From Rhopalosiphum padi (lineage: Eukaryota > Arthropoda > Insecta > Hemiptera > Aphididae), in contig NC_083599.1 of NCBI RefSeq assembly GCF_020882245.1, forward strand, positions 80,161,422 to 80,225,421: DNA of 64,000 bases, given 5' to 3'. Below the pieces are notes generated by a model. The model was not told the DNA's origin. It did not search any database and saw only the letters and a list, made by a program, of their open reading frames with translations. This document shows, in pieces, positions 44,953 to 57,981 of this stretch (positions are counted from its first letter, which is position 1; every line of letters begins with the position of its first letter). The translations under genes were made by a program, and so were the position numbers.

Positions 44953-45853
44953 TTGTTGCAACTTGTTAATTTCCCCCCCCGGATCATGCAATGGGTGGCG
45001 GGTCTTCTCCGGCCGGTTTTGCCCCCTCCCTCTTTGGGGTTCGCCGTCGTACCGTTTGCCGCGGGTGCTGGTTTTTATATAAGCTGTGCCGCCAGCGGCC
45101 AGCCTTTACATTAGATATGACACTTTTTTCCTGGCGTTCGAGCCTGACGCATCGTTGCGTCCGCTCGCTGCCTCGCACCGTGGTTGAGCCTTTTCCGCGT
45201 GCGTGCCGTTTTTGTGCCGCGTTTTAACGCGTGCCGTCTTCGACGTCCGTTGTCCGTGCCGGTTTTGTGCCGAATATATATATACCTCGTGGTTAGCGCC
45301 CTGTGCGCAACGGCTTTTGTGCCTTTCTTCTCGCACGCGTGCCGTCTTCGACGCCTGTCGTCCATGCCGGTTTTTTGTGCCGAACAGACAAAACCTTGTG
45401 GTTCGCGTCCTGTGAGCAACGGCTTTTGTGCCGTCTACCATCTTCGTCATACATGCCGCCATACTGTTACAACTGAGGATCGACGACTCTCAACAGCGAC
45501 AACTCAGGTTTTTGTTGTTTATATAATTTATGCCAAGTGCCTTATTAGGTACACTTTGTATTTTTATTTTATTATTTTATATGTAAACCTTTTGTTTATG
45601 ATTTATTTATTTCCTTATACGTATATTATTATTACAGAGCGCCCGTTAGGTCTAACATTATATAGTTATACTTTGTTGTATATTACCGTTTGTATTGATT
45701 ATTATTATTTTCTATTTAATTAATATACATTTGTGGTGGTGTTATATGCACCCATATATTGAATTATTTTTATAATATATATATACCGGGTAACCTTTTC
45801 CCGCTTCCAACACCTCGCGAGTCGTGTCCGATAACCACGAATTTCCAACAGTA
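44953..45853. repeat. LTR-like, GC-rich block with TGTTG...CAACA ends
   Basis: The block begins TGTTGCAACTTGTT and ends CACGAATTTCCAACA, so its ends form the short TG...CA inverted pair of an LTR. It is GC-rich in its first half, with a TATATAA box near 45077, and contains two ~114-bp tandem units sharing CGTGCCGTCTTCGACG (about 45228 and 45340). Just outside, on the minus strand at about 45860-45880, is TTGGCGCCGCGTCCGATCC, which resembles a primer-binding site. No gag, pol or flanking duplication was found. Open frames here are composition artefacts. Confidence 0.4.
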
Positions 45854-45917
45854 GGATCGGACGCGGCGCCAACAAAAAATTTAAAAAGAAACATTTTTCT
45901 TGTTAAACAGGTAATTA

Positions 45918-46335
45918 TACAAATAACATAAAAAAAATTAATAAATTTCATTTTTTTAGGTGAACTACATTATAAGAATAATAAGTAATATTTTAACAAA
46001 AAGATAAAAATAATTTTAAAAAGTAACATTTTCATTTTATAAAAAAAAAAATTAACAATTAACAATTTCCTTAGGTGAGCAACCTTATAGTAATAATAAA
46101 TAATTATAACAATAACATAAAAAAAATTAATAAATTTCATTTTTCTAACTACCTTATAATAATAATAAGTAATATTTTAACAAAAAGATAAAAATGATTT
46201 TAAAAAGTAACATTTTCATTTCATAAAAAAAAATTTAAGAATTAACATTTTCCTTAGGTGAACAACCTTATAGTAATAATTAATAATTATAGCAATAACA
46301 TAAAACAAATTTTAATAAATAACTTTTTCTTATTT
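45918..46335. repeat. Tandem repeat of ~187-bp AT-rich units, about 2.2 copies
   Basis: ATAACATAAAAAAAATTAAT recurs at about 45923 and 46110, with a third, diverged start at about 46296. Each is followed by AGTAATATTTTAACAAAAAG and a CCTTAGGTGA box. There is no coding potential. Confidence 0.7.
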
Positions 46336-46420
46336 TAAGAGTAGATCTGTAAAAACTTTTGTCATCTCTTTGGTGGATCAAGGAACTATTTTATATAACA
46401 AACAAAAATAAATAAATAAA

Positions 46421-47364
46421 TTATATTGGTACAACTTTGTGATCTTCAAAAAAACAGTCTACACAATAGTATTTGTCACAACCCTCGCATTTTGTACTAG
46501 TTTTTTTGGAATACTTCTGTGACTGTTGTCTACCTTTTTCTTTCACCAGTATGCTATAGCATTTATGGCACCTATTTTTTGAGGCTTTTATTAGCTTATG
46601 TTTAATTGTAGTTATTTGGCTATATGGTTCTGGTTCAATATTTTGAGTGATAAGAATTTCTACTAACGCTGTACGAAAATCAATTATTGATATCTTATTA
46701 TTAGTTACTTGAGTAAATAAAACATGAGCATTGACGACCGCAATATTCAAAAGTGTATCTAATACTACTATTTTGTACCATTTTACAGTACGACGCAATG
46801 GATTTGAATAGGAACTCATTTGATCTGCTAAATCTATTGGAGATTTACCTTCATTATAGTCTAACACAACTCTTGGTTTTAGTGTGGTTTTACCTCGAAC
46901 ACACACCTCCACCATTTCACTATCATGTTCAGAAGAGATCATACACAATTCTCGTTTATCGCGCCATTTTAAGACTAAAATATTTGATGAACTCCTCAAA
47001 GATATTATTTCATTTTTTTTAAATTTTTTTTTGTCACTCCTTTAAGATTAGATATCCTGTTGGTTCTTAAAGTGCCAACTAAATGTGTTTACTGCCTGTT
47101 TAAAAGTTCAGCAAGTTCAACACTAGTGTACCAGTTGTCCACTACAAGTGTTCGACCAAAATTTAAAAAAGGCTCTGACAATTCTTGAACAATTTTGGAA
47201 CCAACATTAAAATCAGGAGTCGCTTCTTTTCCACAATACACTTTCACTGCTAGTGTATAGCAGGGATGAATACATAATTTAAAAAGCTTAATTCCGAATT
47301 CATTCCTTTTATTTTTTATATACTGCTTAAATAATAATCGTCCCAGTTCGCGTGTGCTGTTCAA
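46421..47364 (-). pseudogene. piggyBac transposase, 5'-truncated and frameshifted
   Basis: Two minus-strand frames (47089-47364 and 46421-46999) carry piggyBac DDE blocks: FGRTLVVDNWYTSVELAELL with a catalytic aspartate, KPRVVLDYNEGKSPIDLADQ with another, the SNPLRRTVKWYKIVVLDTLL stretch, and a C-terminal cysteine-rich finger (CHKCYSILVKEK ... CEGCDKYYCVDCFF). Between them (about 47000-47090) the sequence continues in a third frame, so there is at least one frameshift. The N-terminal domain upstream of ELGRLLFKQYI is absent. No piggyBac termini with TTAA could be matched. Confidence 0.8.
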
Positions 47365-47389
47365 CCCAACCGGTCGTAGTTAATTGAGT

Positions 47390-48436
47390 TTTAATAGTGC
47401 TACGTGATAATACTTCAATACAATTAAACCAGACCAATTAAGGTATGTACACAAATTTACTATAATTTAAGCCAATTAAAATGCAAACAAGGAGAGATCT
47501 CCCTAACCGGGGGTACTCTAACCCTAACCAAAATCCTCTCATCAAAATAACGCATCTTACCAATCAAATATCTCCAAAATTACAAAGACAACCCTCCTTA
47601 CTACCAATCATTACTAAAAATTATACAACAAAAAATTCAAAACCCGAAACACAAGATCAAAATACATCATCACTACCAACTGAAAAAGAAACAGTTACCA
47701 CTCTGTTCGGACTTCGTCAACTTGTGTTCGCGTTGCCCAGTCCCACTGCCCCAGGTTGGTAACACTACCAAGTAGATGCTCCTCTTCACCCCGGTCGCCT
47801 ACTTGCAGCTCGCAACGGTCGCGATGTTTTTGACTTCGCGTTGGTTGGGCGGCTATCGAACAGTATTGTTCTCCTGTTCGTTGCCGGTCGCCGATCCGTG
47901 CAAACGTTTTTATTTTAGAAGATCATCACATATTCTAGTCATCTGTCTCGTTGACGATTGACAACTAGCTCCAGCAGTTCGCAATTTTTTTTGCCTTGCA
48001 GCTCGCAGCAGTGTTAGTGTGAACAAATATTATATTTTTTCACATCGTCCAGCTCGGATCCAAACCTCGTGGTTACGCGCTCCAGCTCAAGCCGGATCCA
48101 CCAGCTCAAGTTTGCAGTTCAGCATCCCGGTCCGCTTATTTATTTGTGTATTGAGCAGTTGTCTCACTCCCCTTGTTATTTTATTTGTCTACATATGTAT
48201 AATGTCTTTATGATATTATTAACTGTCATATACTCTGGTATGGGACAGAGTGTTTTTTATTGATATATTATTATTTGTTCTATTTAGTTATTATTTTATT
48301 ATTTTATGTTTTGTTAGTCTTGAGACTGATCATCTCAGCTTACCTATTGTTATCGATATAATATAATAAAGGTCTATAACATTTAATTGCGTAAATCCAC
48401 CTTGTCAATATTTATGTAGCTCTATTGTACCTGGTC
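47390..48436. other. Stretch without a supported gene
   Basis: A Q/N/T/P-rich open frame (47481-47762) and several short frames have no recognisable motif. The composition shifts to GC-richer at 47700-48170. An AATAAAGG signal lies near 48364. It may be the remnant of an LTR or a 5' untranslated region, without firm support. Confidence 0.3.
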
Positions 48437-48451
48437 CAGGGCGTGCGAGTT

Positions 48452-49507
48452 CTAAAATGTTTTAATTATTTCTTCAAATGAGATTGATGATGCTCTTTGA
48501 TGTTCAATTGATATTATACTTAAATTGTTTAATCTTTGTTGTTTCATAGTGTTCCTTAAATAATTTTTTATAAGTTTCAGTTTACTGAAGCTTCTTTCCG
48601 CCGAAGCAACAGAGACTGGAAGTGTTAGAAATATTTGTAGGGCTATGGTAATATTTGGGTAGATCTCTTCTAGATGTTGCTCATAAATAACTTTAAAAGT
48701 AGACTGCGCTGTCGCATTTCTCAGACTTTTGTCAATTTCAAAGGCATGGAATTTAAAACTTTCTATTTCACTAACAAGCTCTTCTTTATTTAGATCATCT
48801 GGGTAACTGTCAGCTAATGTTTTAGCTCTAACTTGTAAAGTTGTAGAATCTATTTTATGTTTCTAAAGATTTCCACGTACAAAAGTAATGTTTATGATTG
48901 GAAGAATTCTCATGTTCTGGTATTTTGTCACTTAGTTTTTTCCAATTTGCTAATCCTTCTTCCTTGGCTAAGGATGACATTTTAGACTCATGTGAAAACA
49001 TATGAGAAAACATTCTGCAAGAAATGCAGTATAAAGAATTTTTAGTCTCACTGTAAGCTAAAAAAGATCGTTTCACCTTCGATCCATTTTTTAAAACTTT
49101 ATAAAACCAATCTTTAGTTAGAGTTCGTCCATCTCTTTCACTTTTGAAAAGTCCGGCGTATAGTTACTGTCAATCCTCATTTTAGTAATGTAACACCTAT
49201 CAGTATCAGATAGATATTTTGGCCATGTACCAGGATCGTTAAAATCAAATTGAAAGTCAGGTTCTAGTTTCTTGTTTGAGTTTGTTGAAGTCGATGAGTG
49301 TGTTTTTGTTAAAATCGTTAAAGAACTTTCGGAGGAAGGATTAGTAACGCTATTATTTGCTATTAAATTTATTGATGGGTGTTTTAGTATCGAAGATTCT
49401 GGTACTAAGTACTTTGTAAAAGTGCCTTTTAACTTGATTAGCTCCTTCTCTTTTTTTAATCTATTTTTCCTGTACTCAGCACCAGATAGTTTTTTACGGT
49501 CAGCCAT
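48452..49507 (-). pseudogene. ZMYM-like hAT transposase with the catalytic middle deleted
   Basis: From the ATG at 49507: a typical N-terminal segment (MADRKKLSGAEYRKNRLKKE), the DPGTWPKYLSDTDR block, then, after a frame break near 49118, the TTF-type finger (NSLYCISCRMFSH ... PEHENSSNHKHYF). At about 48860 the sequence jumps to the C-terminal part: AKTLADSYPDDLNKEELV and the dimerisation motif TLPVSVASAERSFSKLKLI, ending at a stop at 48452. The DUF4371 core with the catalytic residues is missing. Possible hAT termini are CAGGGCGTGCGAG at 48438 and, on the other strand, CAGGGCCACAGCTAAG at about 50632, but no matching duplication was found. Confidence 0.78.
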
Positions 49508-49520
49508 TATGATTTTATAA

Positions 49521-52500
49521 ATCTAAAAAAGAGTTTATGCTTACTATTTATCTTGAATACGACTACTAAAATATTTACTTTATTTATTTTAGCAAAGTTG
49601 GTACCATTTAAAATAATTGTTGGAGAAAATCAATTAATTTGGAATCAATATGTTCTATTGATAGAACGTTTTGTTTTTATAAAAGATAATTGGAAACAAA
49701 AAATTCTATCACTAGAACCTTTTGTTTCCAAACTAGGAATTTTAAAGTTATTTAATATTTTGAGTAATTAAAAGAATTTATTTTTCAAATACCTATTAAT
49801 AAATCGATAGAACGGAAGTTTGTGGATTTTTTGATGCCAAATATTTCAAAATCACTTGGGCGAAAATACGATATTTCAATTATTGAACCTTAAAAACGCT
49901 CTACTGAACAATTTAGATATTGTCACATAGAACTCTTTGATTCCAAGCCCACGATATGTAACTATATAAACGGTTGGTTTAACGCATGGCTCAAGCCACA
50001 TTTTACATCACACTTACGAATTTTTTTACCGTAAATAAATTTTAATTATTAAAAATTTTCTTACCGTATTTACAACTCTAAGATGTTGAATATGTAGACA
50101 CTTTGTACACTTTCACGTCACACGTCAGTCGTCGAATCACGAATCATAAAAATAAATGATTATAGTGTGATCGCGCTAGTACATTAAAAATATAAAATGA
50201 TAATCAAAACTCATGAACATAGATCTATGTTCACAAACAACCGCACGATCAAAGATAACATTAATGTACTAATTTTTCCCAGAATACGACGATAGCTGCA
50301 AAACTACCGATAACATTATATTATTAATTTTTCCCAGAATACGACGATAGCTGCAAAACTACCGATAACATTATATTATTACCTATACTACAGAATAAAT
50401 GAATTACAGTGACAAATATTAATTGTATTGTTGTTTTGCCATATCAAAAATTGCGGCTTGCGGATACCCGACGTCGACCGTCGTTATTGTGGTATAAATA
50501 AGTCGGCGGTACGCGCGTATAATTATCGTAGCATTTCAAAGTGTTAGAAAAAAAAAAATGTTTTTATATTTTGCCGCCCCTAAAAATTTGCCGCCCGGGG
50601 CAAAAGACCCCCTAGCCCCCCTTAGCTGTGGCCCTGGGTACACGGACATCTCCCAATCAAATACACCCATTTGGCCATTTAATTTTAATGTATACTGTAA
50701 TGTAAGTATCTAATAAAATGATACTAATTATGATTTATGTACCTATTGTATTAAATAAATAATTTTCCATTATTTGAATTGAATTTGTGGTAAGTATTAT
50801 TTTAGGTATTTTATATAAATTCATGTGTTCATGACTTATGAAACTATGATAATAAAACTGTTAAATATTATTTTATACGTCGGTGAACAGTGTACATTAC
50901 TACGTAACTATAACTTGGATATTTTGTATAATAAAATTATATAAATAACAAGACAAGTGCTTAATGCTTATCTCAGTATTATTGATAGTACAAGAACACG
51001 CGTATGCCGTCTCTATGGACAGTTTGTATTTACCCAGCTTGCCGTCAAAAAATATATTTTTAGATTTCTCAAAATTCTATGATATTATTGTTTTCGAACG
51101 CGGAGTGTTGATACCAGTTCACGGCAGTGCCTAAAGATTATAAATATCAAAATTGTTTGTGAAGAAATTTTTATGAATTTCTTATTATATAGTTTATATA
51201 TTTTTGAGATTTTAATGAATTTTATCAAAATACTAACTTAAAACACTAGTAAAAAAATTCTGAAAATACATTTTTTGATATTTCGTAATTGAGAAATAAA
51301 TAACTTATAAAGAGCATTGTTTTAAATTGTTTAAGCATTTTTACTTTGCGAATAAATTAAATTAAATAAATTCACTGAAAACGGCCCTGTGTAGAGCTTA
51401 ACTTCATATACATATTAAAAAAAAAAATTGTGTCTAAGTATTTTTTTATAATAAATTGTATGATTATTAATATTTTGTAAAAAGTAATTCAATTTTAATT
51501 TAATCAATTTATATTGATTGCACAGTTAAATATGCCAAATTAACTTGTTTATATTTTCTATGAAGTTTAATTTGTATATTGTATTTGGTTTTCGAAGAAT
51601 TTATAGTTTGTACCAAATTTTCATATGTGATACCTATTATTACTCTAAAAAAAAAATTACCAAAAGCCAATAAAATAAGTCAATGTGAATTACAATATGA
51701 CATTGTGTTTCTTTTTATAAGTCCAGTGACTTCAGATTGGTATGGAGTTTTTGGGAGGAGATAGGTAATATCTAAATACACATTTTTTGGTAATTTTCAA
51801 AATTTTAGATCCTCAACATATTTTGGAAAATATAAAAACAAAAAAAGCGAAAATTAAAAAATGAAAGTAATAAATGAAAAATAAATAAAACCGTTTCTAA
51901 TATTTCAAAAAAAATATATTATAACAATAATTAGTAATTACTACTATATATTATCATATTATGATATACGTATAATATTCTGATATATTATAACTACATA
52001 GCTTTATTATTTAAATATTTTATACGATTTGATGATTTATTTTGTACTCGAGTGCTTCTCATTCTCGTATCAAATGTACTTATAGTATATTATATTGGTT
52101 GTAAATGTACCCACACAGCATCAAAATTAAACAATTTAGTTATTACAAAGCATCATTTATTTTTTTCAAGCCTTTTTATATTAAAAGGAGCTTGTGCCAA
52201 TACATATTTTATAACTTCCTCCATATCATTTTGAGTAGTATTTTTGAATTTATGATTTTGTTTAACTGCATCTGTAAGTACAAAATATATAATAAATTAT
52301 TATTAATATAATAAATATACACAATAGTGTCAGTAATTAAACAATATGATAATCTAACACGTCTAGTAATCTGCAATTTATCAAATCAATGATATTATAC
52401 TTACTATAATAGTACTATGTAAGTATATTAGAATTAAAATATAATATGAAGTTATTTATTTTAAAATGATAAGAAGTTAGATAGATGTAAAAATGTGTAG

Positions 52501-52600
52501 ATTAGAAGAGCATAGAAGCATAGAGGCATAGAAAAATATTCATACATTATATATATATATATATAATTTTTATTATGAAATCTAATATTCCGGCAAAACT
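49521..52600. other. Stretch without a recognisable gene
   Basis: No coding region supported. Small features: a palindrome GAACATAGATCTATGTTC at about 50216, an exact 55-bp tandem duplication at 50271-50380, C/G-rich text at 50570-50635 that looks like a hAT end, and a (TA)n tract near 52548-52564. Confidence 0.4.
50271..50380. repeat. Exact 55-bp direct tandem duplication
   Basis: Two identical 55-mers starting AATTTTTCCCAGAATACG at 50271 and 50326, with no differences. Exactness suggests a recent event. Confidence 0.9.
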
Positions 52601-54501
52601 TAGTATAGTCACATTTATGATAGATTATCGACTATTGAAAATAAATAATAAAACATAAAATAAATCTTAAAAATATAAATTATAATAAAACCAATTCAAT
52701 TTCAGTTAACATACCAAATATGACTGAACAAACAGCTAAACTTGAAAATTTATCTTTTCCTTTCTTTCCACTAAATGAATATAATTTTAACAATTCATCT
52801 GCAAAGAGCTTGCTCATAATCCTTTTAATCATTGATTTACTGTGTTTGCCACCAATGTAAGATAATTGATTGGTCTTAAAAAAAAACCAGAACATTATTT
52901 TTCCAGCTCTATTTAAAAGTAATTTAATATTTAAAATAGATAGGATTGTTACTATACCAAATTAATTCTGAATGCGCTATCGCCAGATATTTTATCATTA
53001 AACGTCTCAAGGTCAATTGTGTTGTCCATAGGTAAAGTACAATCACTCATATTGTTCAATGATTACATGTTATCAATGCTATTAGAATAATAGTAATGTC
53101 TTTACAGTTGGACTCCAAGTATTCAAATCTCTGGCTCAATTCTAATTGATTACTAACAACTCTCCGTAACTCATGCTTAATAAAAGCCAATTTATGTAGG
53201 ACATCTTTTTGAAAACTATAATCTATATTGCAGAAGTTATAACACTATGTTCTTATAATTGTTTTTAATAACTAATGTCAAACAAACTAACTTACCCACA
53301 GATTTATATAACGTTTTATTAGTTGATGCTTGGTTATCAGAATCTGATATATTGAAATTGTCATTTATTTTCACAAAATGTTTATTCATTTTTAGAATAC
53401 CTACAAAATAATGATTAATAAATATTGTGTAATTATTAATTATGCTAGCAAGAAAATTATTAATTTATTAATTTACCTGGTTGAGATTCAATGGGTTTTG
53501 TTACATTTTGATCAACTTCTATTATATAGAATCTTTAATATTTTCAATATTCATGTCTAAATTATTGCTAACAATGTCCTCATCACTATTGATTGTGTCA
53601 TTGTTTAATGGTTTTTTAGAAACAGTATCATCAATTACTATAAATTAAATTATGTTATAGTGAAAGACAAAAATGCAGGGCAAAATATATCATAGGCGGG
53701 AAATGTTGTTAAAAACACATTTTGTACTAACGTTTTTATCATTTACTGCCTAATGTTATCATTATCAACATGAAAGCATTTAGACTAAATCTTATATATA
53801 ACATTCAACATATCTTCTTTTACATTACTGTAAGAAAGTTTTCTAGAAATTGATTTGTTTTGTGAATGTTGATCCATTTTCTTGTAATAGTTTACACTAT
53901 CAATATTTTGAGAAATTGGACTTGTCAAAACTATATGTAAATGCGATGTATTATTTTATAATATTTAACTATTTAAGAAAAGTAATTTTAACCCATATTT
54001 ACTTTTTTTTGGAGACGGTGACCATCCATTTATACGTGTATTCTTAAATTTGGTTTTATGAGAAGAAGTAGTTCTATTCTCATCATCATCATCCTCAGAT
54101 GCTAAACAAAAAAATAATAAAAAGCTCTTTTTAACAACGTCCTAATATTAACATAAAACATTTAAAATACCTGAATAAGTTGGACACGAGGAACTGGGCA
54201 TCATTATATTATTTGTTATAGCTTTACTCTTTCGTTTAGTCCTTACATTATTATCATAGTCTTCAGCGGATGATATATCAGTTCTAGTTAAACCTTTTTT
54301 TGTCATTTCTCGAGCTTTAAGCAATGAATCTATAATATTGTAACTTGTAAATATAAAGTCATATAACAACTATGAATATGAGACATGAGTATAGCATGAA
54401 AAATCATCAGGGTTCATTAATGTTTTTATACTGCAGAGTATTTATAATATATATATATTTTACTATCAAGATTATATTATAAACATAACTCATGTCTGTC
54501 T

Positions 54502-57500
54502 CAGTGGCGGCTCTAGAGTTTGATTCTGGGGGGGGCCAAAAACATCACACTTCTTTTTTTTAATATTTAATAATATATTTATTAAAATTACACATATTTA
54601 ACACATATTACCCACATTAGTCATTATAAAATACACATTTCAATACATTGAAAATATTATACAAAATAAACATAAAAATTACATAAAAATTACATTACAA
54701 TTTATAAAATAAAGTCTAATTTTCGGTTTTTATTTTTAGAAAATCTGTCAATAACTTGATCTATATCTATAGATATGTCTCGGTGAATGTGCATAAGAGC
54801 GAGACCATTGAGTCTGTCCTCAACCATTCGTGTACGTAACCAGGTTTTAAGCCGTCGCAATGTCGAGAAGGACCTTTCAGCCGTCGCTACACTGACTGGC
54901 AAAGTTGCTAAAATATGAATCAAAGTATGAATCGCGGGAAACATATCAACATCACACACATCGAGTACTTCTAAAGCTGTTTCTGGAATTTTGCCGTTAT
55001 TCATTTTCACACGATTCCACTTTGCTAGCCACACATCATACTCGGCTTCTAAACAAATCGCATTATTCTTCAAAATACCACCGTAAATCTCTGACAATTT
55101 TATTATTTTTAGTTTGGTTTTATTTGCTTCTTCTGATTTTTTTAATGCTTCAAAATCTATTGTAGCTGGCATCAAAATTCGTAGGTCAAAAGAGTTTAAG
55201 ACATCTTCCGAAAAGCGGTTTTGTAGATTATTTATAACTGAATCTAAGATTGGTATATAGATAGAAATTCTATAAAATACTTCTGGAATAGAATCTGAAT
55301 TAAGTTGATTTGCTCTATAAACTGACCTTTTTGCTATTCGTGGTTTTATAATTTCCACATCTAATTTGGATGCCATATTTTGTGCCTTTTTAAAGATTTG
55401 TTGAAAAACTGGATCTGCATTTTCTCGTTTTGTTTGTAAAACTGATAAAACATCATTATAAGCATCGATAGCGGAAACAGCGTCTAGTTTAGTAGATTGT
55501 AGTAATCGACTAAGTGGAAGTGTTGTTCCTAAAACATCGGAAAGGACAAATGTTGTAACTATAAATTCACTGGAAGTTACTGTATTTAGAAGTGAGTGTG
55601 CTTTTGTTGAAGTATCTGGAGAACGAATCCAATGGGTGATTTTTTCTAAGCCTTCACATATTTCAGGCAAATAAGTACAAAACTGAATTGCTCCGTCATG
55701 TTTTTCTTGCCACCGTGTCTCACAGAGCCCCGAAAATGACCGACCAAGAAGAGTACGAAAAACATTAGTTATTTTGGCGGATGAATTTGAGAAAGCTATT
55801 ATTTCTTTCATTTTATTTATAGTATTCGGGCAAGCCAATATATTATTAGACCTTTTAAGAGAGTTGTTTAACGAATGGTTCATACAGGGACAACGTTTTG
55901 CATAACTTGCTACTTTACGTATCTCTTGAACAGCACCATTAATCTCCGATGACATTACTGCACAGTTGTCTGTACCAATCCCAACGCATTTTTTTTCCAA
56001 CTCAAATGTATATTTTTTACAAAAATCAATAACAATGTGTCCTAGAACTTTTCCAGACAAACGCCGTTCTTCTCCTTCAATATCTTCAGATCTTATGGAC
56101 TCATAACAATCAAATGAAATAAAATCTTCTCGAATTGTCTTATTATGTACATATCTTAGAGAAATACTCATCTGTTCTCTATGTGCGGCATCTGTAGTCT
56201 CATCAAAAATAATTGAAAACCACCGAGACTGATGTACTTTTTCAATTAAATTTTGTAATACTTCTTCACCACATGCATTTATTAGTTCATTCTGAGTGTT
56301 CTTTCCAATGTATGTTGCATTGGCTGATGCATTTTTAAGATGATTCTCAAGTTTGGTATCTCCAGCGGCCACTCGAAAGCGCAAAAGTTCCCTAAAGTTC
56401 CCATCGTTCTTTGCACTGCTAACAGATTCTGATGATTCTATTGTCTTAATATTTTGATCTAAAACATAGCCATCATCTCTGTGTCCTCGTAAAGGAATAT
56501 TTTGCCGTCCACATAAAATAATTGTCTCAATTATTGGACGAAGACGAGACCGATTTTCTTGTGCCTGAGTTAACCGTTGAGAATTCACTTGGTTGATGAC
56601 TTCCAATTGAGGGGCATGATATGTTATTAAAAAGTCTTTACCTGCACTAACTGCATCTTTATGATACTTTGAGTTCTCATGAGTTGTAAGGTAGCCATCT
56701 TTACCATAAAGCTTTGCAAATGACGTAAGTGGTTTTTTTACTAACTTTCCTAGTTGACTACCACTCTGGTGAGATCCATATTCACCAGAAAAAAGTACAC
56801 AATACTTACAATAAAGACCACGATGAAGATCTGAGAGGACAAGCCAGTGATGAGCTTTAAGATGATGGAGTCCAACAAAACGTTTAACGTCTCTACCACC
56901 TTTTGAATGTAGTGAGAAAGGAAAATTATATATATTGGATAGAAACCATGGATTTTCTAACAATTGAAATTTAGTGAAATCATTCAATTTAATATTTTTA
57001 CCAAAATAACGGCCTATATCATAATCAAATGCACTATCTATATTTATAGTTTGGTTTTCAATTTTCTCAATTTCAGTAGGATTGGTTGTAGATATCATTG
57101 ATAGCTCACCAGCATTAGCGTTAATCTCAGTAGGTTGAATTATTTCATTATCAGTACTTTCCTTTGGTTTTTTTGTAAAAAAAAAATCTATTGGCTTAGA
57201 TAATTGTCTCTTCCTACTACCACCAAAAGTTACATTTTTTTCTTTATCCTATAAAACATTAAAAACATACATTGGAAGTTGGAAAACATTTTAATAACTT
57301 TATTATAATTTTAGATTATAATAATTAATAATGTTTTTTTTAATTTTTTTCGTTTTATAAAAAGTACTATCCGTAGATATCGTATACAATGATTTATTTT
57401 ATAAAACATATATGGTTTGTAATCATTGAAAACATTAATCATAAAAACATTTTTTTTATCTAATTAATAATCTAAAAAATTCTAATGTTATAATACAGTA

Positions 57501-57981
57501 AATACTTATTGAAATCAAATAAAGAGTTTAGAGTAAAGAATTAATCAAATAATTGAATATGCTATAATAATACGTACCATTACAATGCAAATTGCGAGCC
57601 GGAGATTAAATTTTATACTATGGTAACTATTATATATATTGGTCGTCTGGTCGCGTAAAATCGCTGTAGTAAAATGAAACTACAATCATTAAAAGGATAT
57701 TACTCTGAACTACGAAAAACGTCTGAACACATAGATACATAGAGAATTCTTGGAACTATTCATATCTACACGCCGCTGACGATAAAACACACACAATAGA
57801 AAAAAGGTCAGTTCAGATAGATACTATCGCGGTCGGCCACGGGATGCGGGAAAACCCGAAATAATTTAATAATATCATAAAAGCATATCATATCATATTA
57901 AACTCGCCTATTTTTTTTTTTTTTTTTTGGATTTCGGGGGGGGGCATGGCCCCCTGGGCCCCTCCCCTAGAGCCGCCACTG
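54502..57981 (-). mobile_element. Complete hAT element, 3,480 bp, TSD GTCTGTCT
   Basis: The exact 8-bp duplication GTCTGTCT at 54494-54501 and 57982-57989 flanks 15-bp inverted ends CAGTGGCGGCTCTAG, identical on both sides. G-rich and C-rich runs (GGGGGGGG, CCCCTGGGCCCCTCCCC) lie just inside. The single gene is an uninterrupted hAT transposase on the minus strand. Everything needed for an autonomous element seems present. It is inserted in intron 1 of the DUF4806 gene. Confidence 0.95.
54702..57580 (-). CDS. Intact ZMYM/TTF-type hAT transposase, about 849 aa
   Basis: The main exon is open from 57248 to the stop at 54702 (848 codons plus stop). The proposed first exon is just an ATG (57578-57580) followed at once by GTACGT, spliced to an acceptor (TTTTATAG) at 57249 to give M-DKEKNVTFGGSRK; an internal ATG at 57098 would give 798 aa. 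Order of parts: a basic N-terminus, a TTF-type finger (LYCKYCVLFSGEYG ... HENSKYHKD, about 125-205), and LCGRQNIPLRGHRDDG. The catalytic blocks FSIIFDETTDAAHRE and CVGIGTDNCAVMSSE follow, then PCMNHSLNN, and at the C-terminus LPVSVATAERSFSTLRRLKT with the third acid and dimerisation. No stop or frameshift, so it may be active. Confidence 0.88.

Noticed and set aside
45106..45723. Several arginine- or cysteine-rich frames up to 179 codons
   Set aside because: They follow the GC-rich 114-bp tandem units and appear on both strands in multiple frames, with no motif.
44529..47364. One piggyBac element running from the inverted repeat at 44541 to the transposase
   Set aside because: No second TTAA-flanked terminus beyond 47364, and the LTR-like block lies in between.
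48438..50632. A hAT element with termini CAGGGCG / CAGGGCC
   Set aside because: Only about six terminal bases match and no 8-bp duplication was found, so the boundaries are not asserted.
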